NCBI RefSeq assembly: GCF_029542785.1
Contig: NC_083372.1
Span: 620,001-684,000, forward strand
Reading direction: 5' to 3'
Length of the DNA: 64,000 nt
Origin: Malassezia japonica
Lineage: Eukaryota > Basidiomycota > Malasseziomycetes > Malasseziales > Malasseziaceae
The translations under genes and the position numbers were made by a program. Below the pieces are notes generated by a model, which was given only the letters and a program-made list of their open reading frames with translations, had not been told where the DNA came from and ran no database searches. Below are positions 19,826-29,973 of this stretch, in pieces (within the stretch, counting starts at the first letter, position 1; every line of letters begins with the position of its first letter).

Positions 19826-21025
19826 ATGATGGCTGCTGCTACGCAACCCGCGGCTGCGACGATCCCGCGCAAGAAACTGACTAGCTATGTCGGCTTTGCG
19901 AACCTGCCGAATCAGGTGCACCGTAGCACTGTCCGCAAGGGCTTCACCTTCACCGTGATGGTGGTCGGCGAGACGGGCCTCGGCAAGTCGACCCTGATCA
20001 ACACGCTCTTTAACACGAATCTCGTGCCGAGTGGTGAGGAGCGTCTCGCCAGCCGCGAGCCTGCGCAGACTGTTGGAATTGACACGATCAGTGCTGACAT
20101 TGAGGAGAACGAAGTTCGCCTGCGCCTCAACATCATCGACACCCCCGGCTTTGGCGACTTTGTCAACAACGAGAATGCTTGGGAGCCGATTGTCCAGACC
20201 ATCGAGGCGCGCTTCGACTCGTACCTCGAGCAGGAGAACAGGGTGAACCGCAGCAAGATTATCGACAACCGCGTGCACGCGCTCCTCTACTTTATCCAGC
20301 CGACCGGCCACGCGCTGCGCGCAATCGACCTCGAGTTCCTCTCGCGCCTGCACCAGCGTGTCAACGTGGTCCCGGTGATCGCCAAGTCGGACACGATGGA
20401 CCCCAGCGAGGTGCAGAGGTTCAAGCAGCGGATACTCCGCGACCTCGAGTTCCACAACATCAAGACGGTGCAGCTTCCGATCGGCCCTTACGACGACGAG
20501 GAGTCCATTGCCGAGATCGAAGAGATTCAGAGCAAGATTCCGTTTGCGATTGTCGGCTCGAACGACCTCGTCAAGACGCCGGACGGTCGCACGGTGCGTG
20601 GCCGCGCCTACCCGTGGGGCGTGATCGAGGTGGACAATGAGCATCACTCGGACTTTGTCAAGCTGCGCCAGATGCTCATCCGCACCAACATGGAAGACCT
20701 GCGCGAGCTCACCGACAAGGTGTACGAGGGCTACCGCACCCAAAAGCTCTTGTCGCTCGGCGTGAGCCAGGACGACTCCGTCTTCCAGCAGGTGAACCCC
20801 GGCGCAGCACAGGCCGAGGCCCGTGCCCTGCACGAGTCCAAGCTCGCCAAGATGGAGAACGAGATGAAGCTCGTCTTCCAGCGCAAGGTCGCCGAGAAGG
20901 AGGCGAAGCTCAAGCAGAGCGAAGAGGAGCTCTACGCGCGGCACCGCGAGATGCGCAACGCCCTCGACCAGCAGCGCCAGGAGCTCGAGGAGCGCAAGCG
21001 GCGAATCCAAAACAGCCTGCGCTAA
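19826..21025 (+). CDS. CDC3: Septin, CDC3-like
   Basis: GTP-binding septin that assembles into the bud-neck filament. 399 residues from ATG 19826 (an adjacent in-frame ATG is at 19829), no intron. The polybasic lead RKKLTSYVGFANLPNQVHR and the P-loop GETGLGKST (about 47-55) start the GTPase; DTPGFGDFVNN is the G3 motif, and AKSD is G4. The septin unique element RGRAYPWGVIEVDNEHHSDF follows. The last about 90 residues are a charged coiled coil. The GYVGFANLPNQVHR-type opening and the C-terminal coiled coil fit the Cdc3 branch better than Cdc10 or Cdc12, from memory of the family. The open frame continues upstream of the ATG to 19367 only by overlapping LEA1. Confidence 0.9.
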   Translation: MMAAATQPAAATIPRKKLTSYVGFANLPNQVHRSTVRKGFTFTVMVVGETGLGKSTLINTLFNTNLVPSGEERLASREPAQTVGIDTISADIEENEVRLRLNIIDTPGFGDFVNNENAWEPIVQTIEARFDSYLEQENRVNRSKIIDNRVHALLYFIQPTGHALRAIDLEFLSRLHQRVNVVPVIAKSDTMDPSEVQRFKQRILRDLEFHNIKTVQLPIGPYDDEESIAEIEEIQSKIPFAIVGSNDLVKTPDGRTVRGRAYPWGVIEVDNEHHSDFVKLRQMLIRTNMEDLRELTDKVYEGYRTQKLLSLGVSQDDSVFQQVNPGAAQAEARALHESKLAKMENEMKLVFQRKVAEKEAKLKQSEEELYARHREMRNALDQQRQELEERKRRIQNSLR

Positions 21026-21074
21026 CCTCCACGTAGATTCGTAGAATTGCTCGATTGCCCTGACGCGTCCACGC

Positions 21075-24000
21075 ATGGCGACGGACCCCGCACTCGGCGC
21101 GTACCTCGCCGCGCTTTTGCCGGCGGTGCTCGGGGGCGAGGCGCACCCATTGGAAAATGAAGAGGGCGAGGAGAGCTTCGCCGAGGTCGCCGACGCGTTC
21201 TGCACCGACGCGGCGCTCCCAGTGGTGTTTGTAGACCAATACTATCGCGAGGGACACATCGCGTATGGCCTCGCGCGGCGGCCGACATACGAGCCGCCGG
21301 GGCAGGTGTCGAGCGTGGCGCTGGTCAAGCGCCATGCGCACATCGACACGCAGGCGCCGCTCGCGCCCCAGCTGCGCGTCGTGACCTTGGTGAGCCCGGC
21401 GGAGGAAGAGGCGCAGCACGCGCTCCTCGAGACGCCGTACGAGGCGCTGGAGACGGTGGTGCACAGCGTCATGACGCCGTGGTTCGATGCGTACGCGTCG
21501 CACGAGCGCGACCAGGAAAAACGCGCAAAGGAGGACGAAATCCCGATGGTCAAGCGCAAGTTTGCCGAGCTCGAGCTCTCGCTGCGGCACCTCCAGCAGA
21601 GCGTCGAGATCCCGCAGGTGGTCCTTGCGATCCACCCTGCGATCCGCGCGGCCGTCGAGACGTGCGCGGCGGAAAAGCGGCCGGTGTCAACCGACGCTGT
21701 CGAGCCCACATCGCTCCTCACCGACGACCAGTTCGTCAATGAGCTGCACGCCGAGATGAACGGGTGGGTACGCGCCGTCCAGAAGGTGACCAAGCTCGAC
21801 CGCGACGCGTCAAGCGGCACGGCGATGCAGGAAATTCACTTTTGGAACGCGATGGAGCACGCCTTGGAGGACCTCGAGGGACAGCTGCACGCCCCGGGCA
21901 TCACGCTCACCCTCGATATCCTCACGACCGCAAAGCGATTCCATGCTACGGTCTCGTTTCACGCAGACACCGGCATCAAGGACGCACTCGAAAAGGTCAA
22001 GAGCTACAATGTGTTGATGCGCGACTTTCCCTTGCCCGAGCTCCTCGCAGCGACGACACTGCCGACGTGCAGCGACGCGCAGCGCGCCATCTTTACGACG
22101 CTCACCAAGAAACTACGCGTGAGCGCGTACCCGGTCGCCCGCGCACTTGCGTTTGTCGAGGCGATCGGGTGCGAGGCGACTGCCGCGCTGCTCCGCATCC
22201 TCGCGTCGCTTGCGCCGATGCACCTCGCATACGACGGCTGCAAGGCGGTCCTGGAAGAGGCGCTGCACGTCCTCCAGGAATGGGACGAGCACGTCAAGGA
22301 ATTCGTCTATCTCGCGCGCGACCTCACGCGAAAGCGCGGCGAGAAGCTCATCCCGATCAAGGTCGCGGCCGCACACGCGCCGCTGCGCGCGCGCCTCGAA
22401 TACCTCCAGCGCTTCCGTGCGGCGCACGAGGAGCTCGCCGAGATGGCCGACGTCGGCCGCGCTTGGTCGTCGAGCACCAACGTGCCGCTCCTCACCGAGC
22501 TGCACGCGGCCCTCGACGGAATACGCGCCGTCGACACGCTCGACGTGTCGGAAAAGGGTACCGAGACACTCGCCGCGGCCGAGGCGCAGTACAATGCACG
22601 TATCGCGCACGTCGAGAGCCAGCTCATCGAGAAGCTGCGCACACTTCTCGCACACGCTCAGTCCGCCCGCGAGCAGCTGCGCGTCCTCGCCCAGTGCAAC
22701 CGGCTGTTTGTGCGTCCCAAGGTCCGTGCAGCGGTCCAAGAGTACCAGCAGGTGCTCCTGCAGAGCGTACAGGCGGATATTAGCGCGCTCCAGGCCAAGT
22801 TCCGCGCAGGCTTCCGCGGCTCGGACGCGCACCTCGCCGCCCAGCTGCGCCACCAGCCCGAGATTGTCGGCGCGATCGTGTGGGCGAACGAGATCGAACG
22901 CCAGCTCCAAGTATACCTCCAGCGCGTCCAGGACGTGCTCGGCACGGGCTGGGAACACTATGCGGACGGCCAGCGGATCTACGCAGAGAGCACGACATTT
23001 GCTCGCAAGCTCGATACACGCCCGCTTCTCGCGGCCTGGTCGCAGGACGCGGCACGGCGCGGCACGCACATCACCGGGCCGCTGCTGCGCGTCGCCGCCG
23101 ATCGCGCGACACGCGAGCTGCGCCTCGTGGCCAACTACGACGCGCAGGCCTTTGTCTTTGCGGACGAGGCACACGCACTTACCATGCTCGGCATGGCGAT
23201 TCCCCAGGCGCTCGTGAGTGCCGCACTCGACGCGCGGCGCATCTACCCGTTTGCGCTGACGGTCGTGCACGCCCTGCGCACGCTCGAAAAGGTGCAGACG
23301 CAGATGGAAAGCCTAAAACCCATGGCGCCGCTCCTCGCACAGGCCATTGCCGAAATGCACGGATTGCTGGCCCAGGCGATGCAGGCGCGCTGGGAGCGTT
23401 TTCTCGACTCGTACAGCAGCGTGTATGCGAGTGCCAGCGCGGATGCCTTGCGCGAAAATACGCAGGTAGCGCTGATCGAGCAGCTCGCGGCCGCTGCCAT
23501 TGTGCTGGAAGGACACGCACAGCGCCTCGCCGCCGCCTCGGCTGACGTCGAGGGCGTGCTCGAGCGCATGCACGCGTGCGCGTACGACCGCGCGGCGTTT
23601 TCGACGCACATGGCTGCATTGCAGGAGCACATCGACGCTCTGAGCCTCGCAGCGTACCCCAACCTCGCCGCGTGGGTCGCCGCGCTGGACGAGCGCGTGG
23701 AAAAGGTCCTGCACCAGCGCCTCGTCGCAGAACTGCACCACTTTTACGCCTCGCTCGCGGCGCGTACAGAGCGCACGCCAGTCACCCTTTCCGTGCGCCT
23801 CGCCAGCGCCAGCCTCACGCTCGAGCCGCCGCTCGCACATGCGCGCAGCCACTGGTACAGCGTATTGAATGAGATCCTAGCGGTGGTGCTCGACGTGCCG
23901 CGGCCGCATGCAGGCCGCTACGACCTGCTGCAGGACGCGTCCAAAGCGACGTACAGCGCCCTCTTGCGCCGTGTGCCGAGCGCCGCACTCACTGCGCCAC

Positions 24001-27000
24001 TCGGGCGCCTCGAGACGCGCCTCACCGAGGCCGACGCGTACGCCGCGACCTGGCTCCAGCTCCAGTTCCTCTGGGACGTGGAGCCTGACACGGTCGCGGC
24101 CGACCTCGGCACGGACCTCGAGGCGTGGCATGCAGTCGCACAGCGCCTCCGGCAGACGCGCGCGCTCGTCGATGGGCGTGCAGTGCGCCGCTCTTTTGCG
24201 CTGGTCGACGTCGATGCAGAGCCGGTGCAAGCACGTGTCGCGGCAAAGCTCGATGCGTGGGAGCGCAGCCTCTTGCAGCACTATGCGGACACACTCGGGG
24301 CGGCGATGCGCGAGGCGCACACGTCGCTCGCAGAGGGCCGCCGGACGCTGGAGCCGATGCACGTCGCCGGCGCATCAACCGCGCAGGTCGTTGGCCTGAT
24401 CACGCTCGTGCAGCGCCTCACGACCGAGGCGCAGCATGTCGCCCCCACCCTCGATCTGTATAACGCAGGGCAGGCGGCACTGCAGCGCCAGCGTATGCAG
24501 CCCTCGGCGTGGCTGCACGCCGAGCAGGTCGCCGGCGAGCACGCTGCGCTGCAGCAGCTGCTTGCTGCGAAGCGTGCATTGATCGATGCGGAGCACGAGT
24601 CGATCCACAGCCAGATTTCCGCCGAAGACCGTGCGGTTGGCACCAAGATCGACGCGCTGACCACCGCGTGGGCAGACGAGCGCCCGGTACACGGCTCGGT
24701 GCCGGTCGCCGAAGCGCTGCAGACGCTAAACACGTTTGCGACGCGCCTTACCGAGCTCCAGGGCGCAATTGCACAGCTTGGCCTTGCCCAGGAAGCGTTT
24801 GGCATCACACCACGCACCGACGCAGGTCTTACTGTCCTCGCCGAGGAGCGCGACGAGCTGCACGGCGTCTGGGGCGCGCTCGCCGACGTCTGGCAGCAGC
24901 TCGACGAGGTGCGTGCGACGCCGTGGGCAGCCGTTAACGGCCGCCAGGTGCGCCAGCGCCTCGAAAGTCTGCTGCGTACCTGCCGCGCGATGCCGAGCCG
25001 CATGCGCCAGTACGCCGCGTACGAGCATGTGCAAGAGGAGCTGTCCTTCCTGCTGAAACATGTCGCCCTCCTCCAGGAGCTGCATGGCGACGCTTTCCAA
25101 GAGCGGCACTGGCGCGCGCTGTACAAGGCGCTCGGCAAACGCTTCCTCCCATCTGCGCAGACGCTGGGGCAGGTATGGGACCTCGACTGGCACGCGAACC
25201 TCGCGACGATCCGCACGATGCTTGCCGATGCGCAAGGCGAGTATGCTTTGGACGTGTACCTGCAACAGGTGCGCGAGGCATGGACTGGCTACGGACTCGA
25301 GCTCATCAATTACCGCAACGAGTGCATGCTGATCCGCGGCTTTGACAGCCTCTTCCAGCTCGCAGCCGAACACGCCAATGGGCTGCGTGCGATGAGCGCC
25401 TCGCCGCATTACCGTGTCTTTGAAGAAGAGGCACGGCGCTGGGAGGAGCGCCTCGCGCGCGTGCAGACGACCTTTGACCTCTGGGCGCGTGTCCAGCGCC
25501 AGTTTGTTTACCTGAATGGCATCTTTTCGGCGAGCCCGGAAATCCGACACATGCTCCCGATGGAGAGTGGGCGCTTCCAGAGCATCAGCACCGAGTTCCT
25601 CGCGCTGCTGCGCCGCGTACACAAGACGCCGTACGTGCTCGAGGTTGTGCAGCAGCCCGGCCTCGAGTCTGCACTCGAGCGCCTCGACGAGCTCCTGCAC
25701 AAGATCCAAACGGCGCTTGGCGAGTACCTCGAGCGCGAGCGCGCACGCTTCCCCCGCTTCTACTTTGTCGGCGACGAGGACCTGCTCGAGATGCTGGGCA
25801 ACAGCAAGGATGCCGCAAGGGCCGCCAAGCACTTTTCCAAGATGTTTGCCGGCCTGCATCGCGTCGAGGAGGCCAACGGTACTATTTCAGCCGTCGCGAC
25901 GCGCTCGGGCGACCGTCTCGCCCTGGAGAGCCCTGTTGTGGTGAACGAGTATAGCGGAGTGCACGAGTGGCTCGGCGCGCTCGAAGCGAGCGTCCAAGCG
26001 ACGCTGCGTACGCGCCTCGTCGATGCCGTCGCGTCGCTGGAGCGCGTCGACGACGAGGCACTGGTCGCCTGGCTCGGTGCGTATCCGCCTCAGCTTGTCG
26101 TACTTGCCTCGCAAATCGTCTATACGCGCCGCGTTGAGGCGGCGCTTGCCACCCGCACGTCGCTCGAAGCGGTGGCACAGCCGCTGGAAGCGCGTATCGC
26201 GTTCCTTGCTGAGAACGTGACCAAGGTGGATGCGGCCGTGCGCCGCGCATGCGAGCAGCTCCTTACGCTGCTCACGCACCAGTCAGAAACCCTTTCTGCG
26301 CCATCGATGCGCAGCTGCGACAGCCCGGACGCGTTTGCGTGGCAGTACCAGCTTCGGCACTATCTCGACGGAGATTGCGCTACAGTGCGAATGGCGCACA
26401 CGTCGTTTGCGTACGGCTTTGAACTGCTGGATACCGGCGAGCGGCTCGTGCACACGCCGCTCACTACCGCGTGCTTCACGACGCTGACGCAGGCGCTGCA
26501 TGCGCGCTGCGGCGGTGCGCCTTTCGGTCCCGCTGGCACAGGCAAGACGGAGACGGTCAAGGCGCTTGCGCACGAGCTCGGGCGTCTCGTGCTTGTCTTC
26601 AACTGTGACAGTCAATTTGACGGGCAAGCGATGGCGCGCATCTTTGCGGGCTTGTGCCGTGTCGGCGCATGGGGCTGCTTTGACGAGTTCAACCGTCTGG
26701 AGGAGCGCGTCTTGTCGAGCGTCTCGCAGCAGATCCAGGCGATCCAGCAGGCGCTTGGCGGTGCGCAGACCGCCGAGCTGAATGGCGTGCCGGTCACGGT
26801 ACATGCGCATACTGGCGTGTTTGTCACGATGAACCCCACGTACGCCGGTCGCTCGCACCTGCCAGATAACCTCACGCAGCTCTTTAGGAGCGTCGCGATG
26901 ACCGCGCCAGATATGCGCCGCATTGTACAGGTACTGCTGCTGGTGCACGGCTTCCAGCACGCCCAGGCGCTTGCGTCTAAGATGGTGCTCCTCTTCCAGC

Positions 27001-29963
27001 TCTGTGGCGAGCAGCTGAGCCGTGCGGCGCACTACGACTTTGGCCTGCGTGCGCTCAAGGCCGTGCTGCGCCGCGCCGCGGCCCTCTGCCGCAGTACGAC
27101 GTTGCCGAACGACACGACGCGCCTCGATGTCGAGCAGCGCATCCTCGTACAGAGTGTGCACGAGATCCTTCCGCCGAAGCTCGCGCAGGACGATGTGCCG
27201 CTGCTTACGGCGCTTGTCCAGGACGTCTTCCCTGGCGTCGCGTACGAGCCTGCGGCGCTCGAGACCTTGCACAAGCATCTCGCCGACGTCTGTGCTGAGC
27301 AGCACCTCATGCCCGGTGCCTGGCTCGACAAGGTCGTGCAGCTGTACCAGATGCAGTTTGTCTCGCACGGTGTGATCCTTGTCGGTCCGGCTGGCTCGGG
27401 CAAAACGCGGGCATGGCAGGTCCTGCGCGAGGCACTCGCGCGCGCCGACGGCGTCGAAAGCGTCGCGTACACGCTCGAGCCCAAGGTGTGGAGCAAGGAG
27501 CACCTGTACGGCACGCTCGACGCGACGACGCGCGAATGGACCGACGGCCTGTTCACCTCGATCCTGCGCCAGATCCGCGAGAATATGCGACGCGAGAGCG
27601 ACAAGCGCCACTGGATTGTGTTCGACGGAGATATCGACCCCGAGTGGGTCGAGAATTTGAACAGTGTCCTCGATGACAACCAGATGCTCACGCTGCCGAC
27701 TGGTGAGCGCCTCGGCCTCCCCGAGAACGTGCGTCTGTTGTTTGAGGTGGACAGCGTGGAGCATGCGACGCTTGCAACCATTACGCGCTGCGGCATGGTC
27801 GCTTTTGGCGCCGAGCTCGTATCCCGCGAGGCGCGCTTGGAACATGCGCTTGCCGGGCTCGCCCGTGTGCCGCTGGGAGGCGACGAGGAGTTTGTCTCGA
27901 TTGCAAGCCCCGAAGCGAGCGCTTCCGTGCCGCAGTGGACTGCCGACGCAATCCGCCCGTACTGCGTGCCGGGCGCGCTGGTGGACAAGGTCCTCGATGC
28001 TGCGTACGCACACGACCACATCATGCCGCTCGACGACAGCCGCGCAATTGCGACGCTCTTTTCGCTGATGCGCCGCGCTGCGCGCCAAGTCCTGTCGTAC
28101 AATGTGCGCCACGCCGACTTTCCCCTGCGCCAGGACCAGGTGACGGCGTATTGCCGGCGCATGCTGTGCGTTGCGCTTGTGTGGGCGTGCGCAGGCGATG
28201 CGCCGCACGCGGTGCGTACGTCGCTGAGCGATGTCGTGCGTATGCACGCAGACGTCGACGTTCCGAATGGCGCGCTACTTGACTACGACCTTGAGCTTGG
28301 CGCCGAGGTGCGCTGGAAAGCGTGGGCGGACGAGGTGGCGCACGTCGAGGTCGAGACGACGGCCGTGGCACGCGCCGATGCCGTTATTCCGACGCTCGAT
28401 ACGGTGCGCCAGGAGGCGCTGCTGTATGCCTTCCTGCTCGACCACCGCCCCGTGCTGCTGTGTGGTCCGCCGGGTTCGGGCAAGACGATGGTGCTCTATG
28501 CGACGTTGCGGCGCCTTGCCGACGTGACGCTCGTCGGGCTGAACCTGAGCAGCCAGACGACGCCGAAAGCGCTGCTCACGCTGCTCGAGGAGCACTGCGA
28601 GTACCAAAAGACGCCGTCAGGCACGCGCCTCGTGCCGAGCCAGCTCGGACGCCGCCTCGTGGTGTTCTGCGACGAGATCAACTTGCCTGCGCCGGACGCG
28701 TACGCGACGCAGCATGTCATTGGCTTCTTGCGCCAGCTCGTCGAGCAGCGTGGCTTCTGGCGCGAGCGCACCTGGGTCGCCCTGGAGCGGATCCAGTTTG
28801 TGGGAGCATGCAATCCCCCGACGGACCCCGGGCGTACGCCGCTGAGCATGCGCTTCCTGCGCCACGCCCCTGTGATCATGGTCGACTACCCCACGAAGCC
28901 GTCGTTGCACCAGATCTACCATACCCTCGTCCGCGCCGCGCTGCGTGCGACGCCAAACTTGCTGGGCTACGCCGAGGCGCTCACGTCTGCCATGGTCGAC
29001 TTTTTCCTCGCATCGCAGCAGCGCTTTACACCTGAGATGCAGGCGCATTATATCTACTCCCCACGCGAGCTCACGCGCTGGGTGCGCGGCATCTACAAAG
29101 CGATGAGCCGTACGGAGCTTGCGGCGCTGCCCGAGCTTGTGCGTCTCTGGGCGTACGAAGGCCTGCGCCTCTTCCAGGACCGCCTCGTGGAAGAGAGCGA
29201 GCGCCAGTGGACCGATGCAGCGCTCGACGACGCGGCCAAGGCCGCGTTCCCCGCGCTGGATGTCGCGACGGTGCTCGCGCGTCCCATTCTCTACTCCGAC
29301 TGGCTCTCGAAAGACTACCGGAGTGTCGAGCGTGCGCCGCTGCGGCAGTACGCCGAGGCGCGTCTGCGTGGCTACTCGGAGGAGGAGCTCGACACGCACC
29401 TCGTCTTGCACAACCCCGTGCTTGACCTGGCGCTCGGCTGCGACCGTGTGCTGCAGCAGCCCGGCGGGCACCTGCTGCTGATCGGCGTGAGCGGCTCGGG
29501 CCGCACGACCGTGGCGCAGTTCTGTGCGTGGCTGCGTGGCCTGTCGCTGTACAGTGTGCCGACCGCGCGGTCGTACCGCGACGAGGACTTTGACGAGGAC
29601 CTGCGCAAGCTCCTCAAGCGTGTCGGCGTGCGTGGCGAGCGTGTGTGCTGGACGATGGACGAAGGACAGGTCGCGCATCCTGCGCGCCTCGAGAAACTCA
29701 ACACGCTGCTGGCGAATGCCGAGGTCGCTGGGCTGTTTGAAGGAGAGGAGCATACCGCGCTCCTTTCCGCGCTGCGCGACGCGGCGCAGCGCGAAGGGCT
29801 CATGCTCACGGCGGAAGACGAGCTGCTGACCTTTTTCCGGACGCAGATCATGGCGAATCTGCACGTGGTGCTAACGATGAACCCCCCCCATGGCGGTGTC
29901 GGCGCCAAGGCGACTGCGTCGCCTGCGCTCTTTAACCGATGCACGTTGGTCTATTGTTGGTAG
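21075..29963 (+). CDS. DYN1: Dynein heavy chain, N-terminal half (tail, linker, AAA1-AAA4)
   Basis: First polypeptide of the split cytoplasmic dynein heavy chain: 2,962 residues, no intron. Residues 1 to about 1,400 are the tail that binds intermediate chains, and the linker follows. AAA1 has a Walker A GPAGTGKT at about 1818-1825 and Walker B CFDEFNRL. AAA2 has GPAGSGKT at about 2104 and FDGDIDPEWVENLNSVLDDN. AAA3 has GPPGSGKT at about 2464 and VVFCDEINLPAPDAY. AAA4 has GVSGSGRT at about 2804, with arginine in place of the Walker A lysine. The chain ends NLHVVLTMNPP...SPALFNRCTL plus four non-dynein residues and a stop, just where an intact heavy chain would continue to FGDWS. With dyn2 it totals 4,416 residues, a full-length heavy chain. 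It starts 49 bp after CDC3 and stops 10 bp before the convergent hydrolase gene. Confidence 0.96.
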   Translation: MATDPALGAYLAALLPAVLGGEAHPLENEEGEESFAEVADAFCTDAALPVVFVDQYYREGHIAYGLARRPTYEPPGQVSSVALVKRHAHIDTQAPLAPQLRVVTLVSPAEEEAQHALLETPYEALETVVHSVMTPWFDAYASHERDQEKRAKEDEIPMVKRKFAELELSLRHLQQSVEIPQVVLAIHPAIRAAVETCAAEKRPVSTDAVEPTSLLTDDQFVNELHAEMNGWVRAVQKVTKLDRDASSGTAMQEIHFWNAMEHALEDLEGQLHAPGITLTLDILTTAKRFHATVSFHADTGIKDALEKVKSYNVLMRDFPLPELLAATTLPTCSDAQRAIFTTLTKKLRVSAYPVARALAFVEAIGCEATAALLRILASLAPMHLAYDGCKAVLEEALHVLQEWDEHVKEFVYLARDLTRKRGEKLIPIKVAAAHAPLRARLEYLQRFRAAHEELAEMADVGRAWSSSTNVPLLTELHAALDGIRAVDTLDVSEKGTETLAAAEAQYNARIAHVESQLIEKLRTLLAHAQSAREQLRVLAQCNRLFVRPKVRAAVQEYQQVLLQSVQADISALQAKFRAGFRGSDAHLAAQLRHQPEIVGAIVWANEIERQLQVYLQRVQDVLGTGWEHYADGQRIYAESTTFARKLDTRPLLAAWSQDAARRGTHITGPLLRVAADRATRELRLVANYDAQAFVFADEAHALTMLGMAIPQALVSAALDARRIYPFALTVVHALRTLEKVQTQMESLKPMAPLLAQAIAEMHGLLAQAMQARWERFLDSYSSVYASASADALRENTQVALIEQLAAAAIVLEGHAQRLAAASADVEGVLERMHACAYDRAAFSTHMAALQEHIDALSLAAYPNLAAWVAALDERVEKVLHQRLVAELHHFYASLAARTERTPVTLSVRLASASLTLEPPLAHARSHWYSVLNEILAVVLDVPRPHAGRYDLLQDASKATYSALLRRVPSAALTAPLGRLETRLTEADAYAATWLQLQFLWDVEPDTVAADLGTDLEAWHAVAQRLRQTRALVDGRAVRRSFALVDVDAEPVQARVAAKLDAWERSLLQHYADTLGAAMREAHTSLAEGRRTLEPMHVAGASTAQVVGLITLVQRLTTEAQHVAPTLDLYNAGQAALQRQRMQPSAWLHAEQVAGEHAALQQLLAAKRALIDAEHESIHSQISAEDRAVGTKIDALTTAWADERPVHGSVPVAEALQTLNTFATRLTELQGAIAQLGLAQEAFGITPRTDAGLTVLAEERDELHGVWGALADVWQQLDEVRATPWAAVNGRQVRQRLESLLRTCRAMPSRMRQYAAYEHVQEELSFLLKHVALLQELHGDAFQERHWRALYKALGKRFLPSAQTLGQVWDLDWHANLATIRTMLADAQGEYALDVYLQQVREAWTGYGLELINYRNECMLIRGFDSLFQLAAEHANGLRAMSASPHYRVFEEEARRWEERLARVQTTFDLWARVQRQFVYLNGIFSASPEIRHMLPMESGRFQSISTEFLALLRRVHKTPYVLEVVQQPGLESALERLDELLHKIQTALGEYLERERARFPRFYFVGDEDLLEMLGNSKDAARAAKHFSKMFAGLHRVEEANGTISAVATRSGDRLALESPVVVNEYSGVHEWLGALEASVQATLRTRLVDAVASLERVDDEALVAWLGAYPPQLVVLASQIVYTRRVEAALATRTSLEAVAQPLEARIAFLAENVTKVDAAVRRACEQLLTLLTHQSETLSAPSMRSCDSPDAFAWQYQLRHYLDGDCATVRMAHTSFAYGFELLDTGERLVHTPLTTACFTTLTQALHARCGGAPFGPAGTGKTETVKALAHELGRLVLVFNCDSQFDGQAMARIFAGLCRVGAWGCFDEFNRLEERVLSSVSQQIQAIQQALGGAQTAELNGVPVTVHAHTGVFVTMNPTYAGRSHLPDNLTQLFRSVAMTAPDMRRIVQVLLLVHGFQHAQALASKMVLLFQLCGEQLSRAAHYDFGLRALKAVLRRAAALCRSTTLPNDTTRLDVEQRILVQSVHEILPPKLAQDDVPLLTALVQDVFPGVAYEPAALETLHKHLADVCAEQHLMPGAWLDKVVQLYQMQFVSHGVILVGPAGSGKTRAWQVLREALARADGVESVAYTLEPKVWSKEHLYGTLDATTREWTDGLFTSILRQIRENMRRESDKRHWIVFDGDIDPEWVENLNSVLDDNQMLTLPTGERLGLPENVRLLFEVDSVEHATLATITRCGMVAFGAELVSREARLEHALAGLARVPLGGDEEFVSIASPEASASVPQWTADAIRPYCVPGALVDKVLDAAYAHDHIMPLDDSRAIATLFSLMRRAARQVLSYNVRHADFPLRQDQVTAYCRRMLCVALVWACAGDAPHAVRTSLSDVVRMHADVDVPNGALLDYDLELGAEVRWKAWADEVAHVEVETTAVARADAVIPTLDTVRQEALLYAFLLDHRPVLLCGPPGSGKTMVLYATLRRLADVTLVGLNLSSQTTPKALLTLLEEHCEYQKTPSGTRLVPSQLGRRLVVFCDEINLPAPDAYATQHVIGFLRQLVEQRGFWRERTWVALERIQFVGACNPPTDPGRTPLSMRFLRHAPVIMVDYPTKPSLHQIYHTLVRAALRATPNLLGYAEALTSAMVDFFLASQQRFTPEMQAHYIYSPRELTRWVRGIYKAMSRTELAALPELVRLWAYEGLRLFQDRLVEESERQWTDAALDDAAKAAFPALDVATVLARPILYSDWLSKDYRSVERAPLRQYAEARLRGYSEEELDTHLVLHNPVLDLALGCDRVLQQPGGHLLLIGVSGSGRTTVAQFCAWLRGLSLYSVPTARSYRDEDFDEDLRKLLKRVGVRGERVCWTMDEGQVAHPARLEKLNTLLANAEVAGLFEGEEHTALLSALRDAAQREGLMLTAEDELLTFFRTQIMANLHVVLTMNPPHGGVGAKATASPALFNRCTLVYCW

Positions 29964-29973
29964 TCTATACATA

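Noticed and set aside
18931..29963. Dynein halves as a broken pseudogene
   Set aside because: Both frames are open over thousands of codons, motifs are intact except the AAA4 lysine, dyn2 keeps two precise introns, and the same split is functional in Ustilago maydis.
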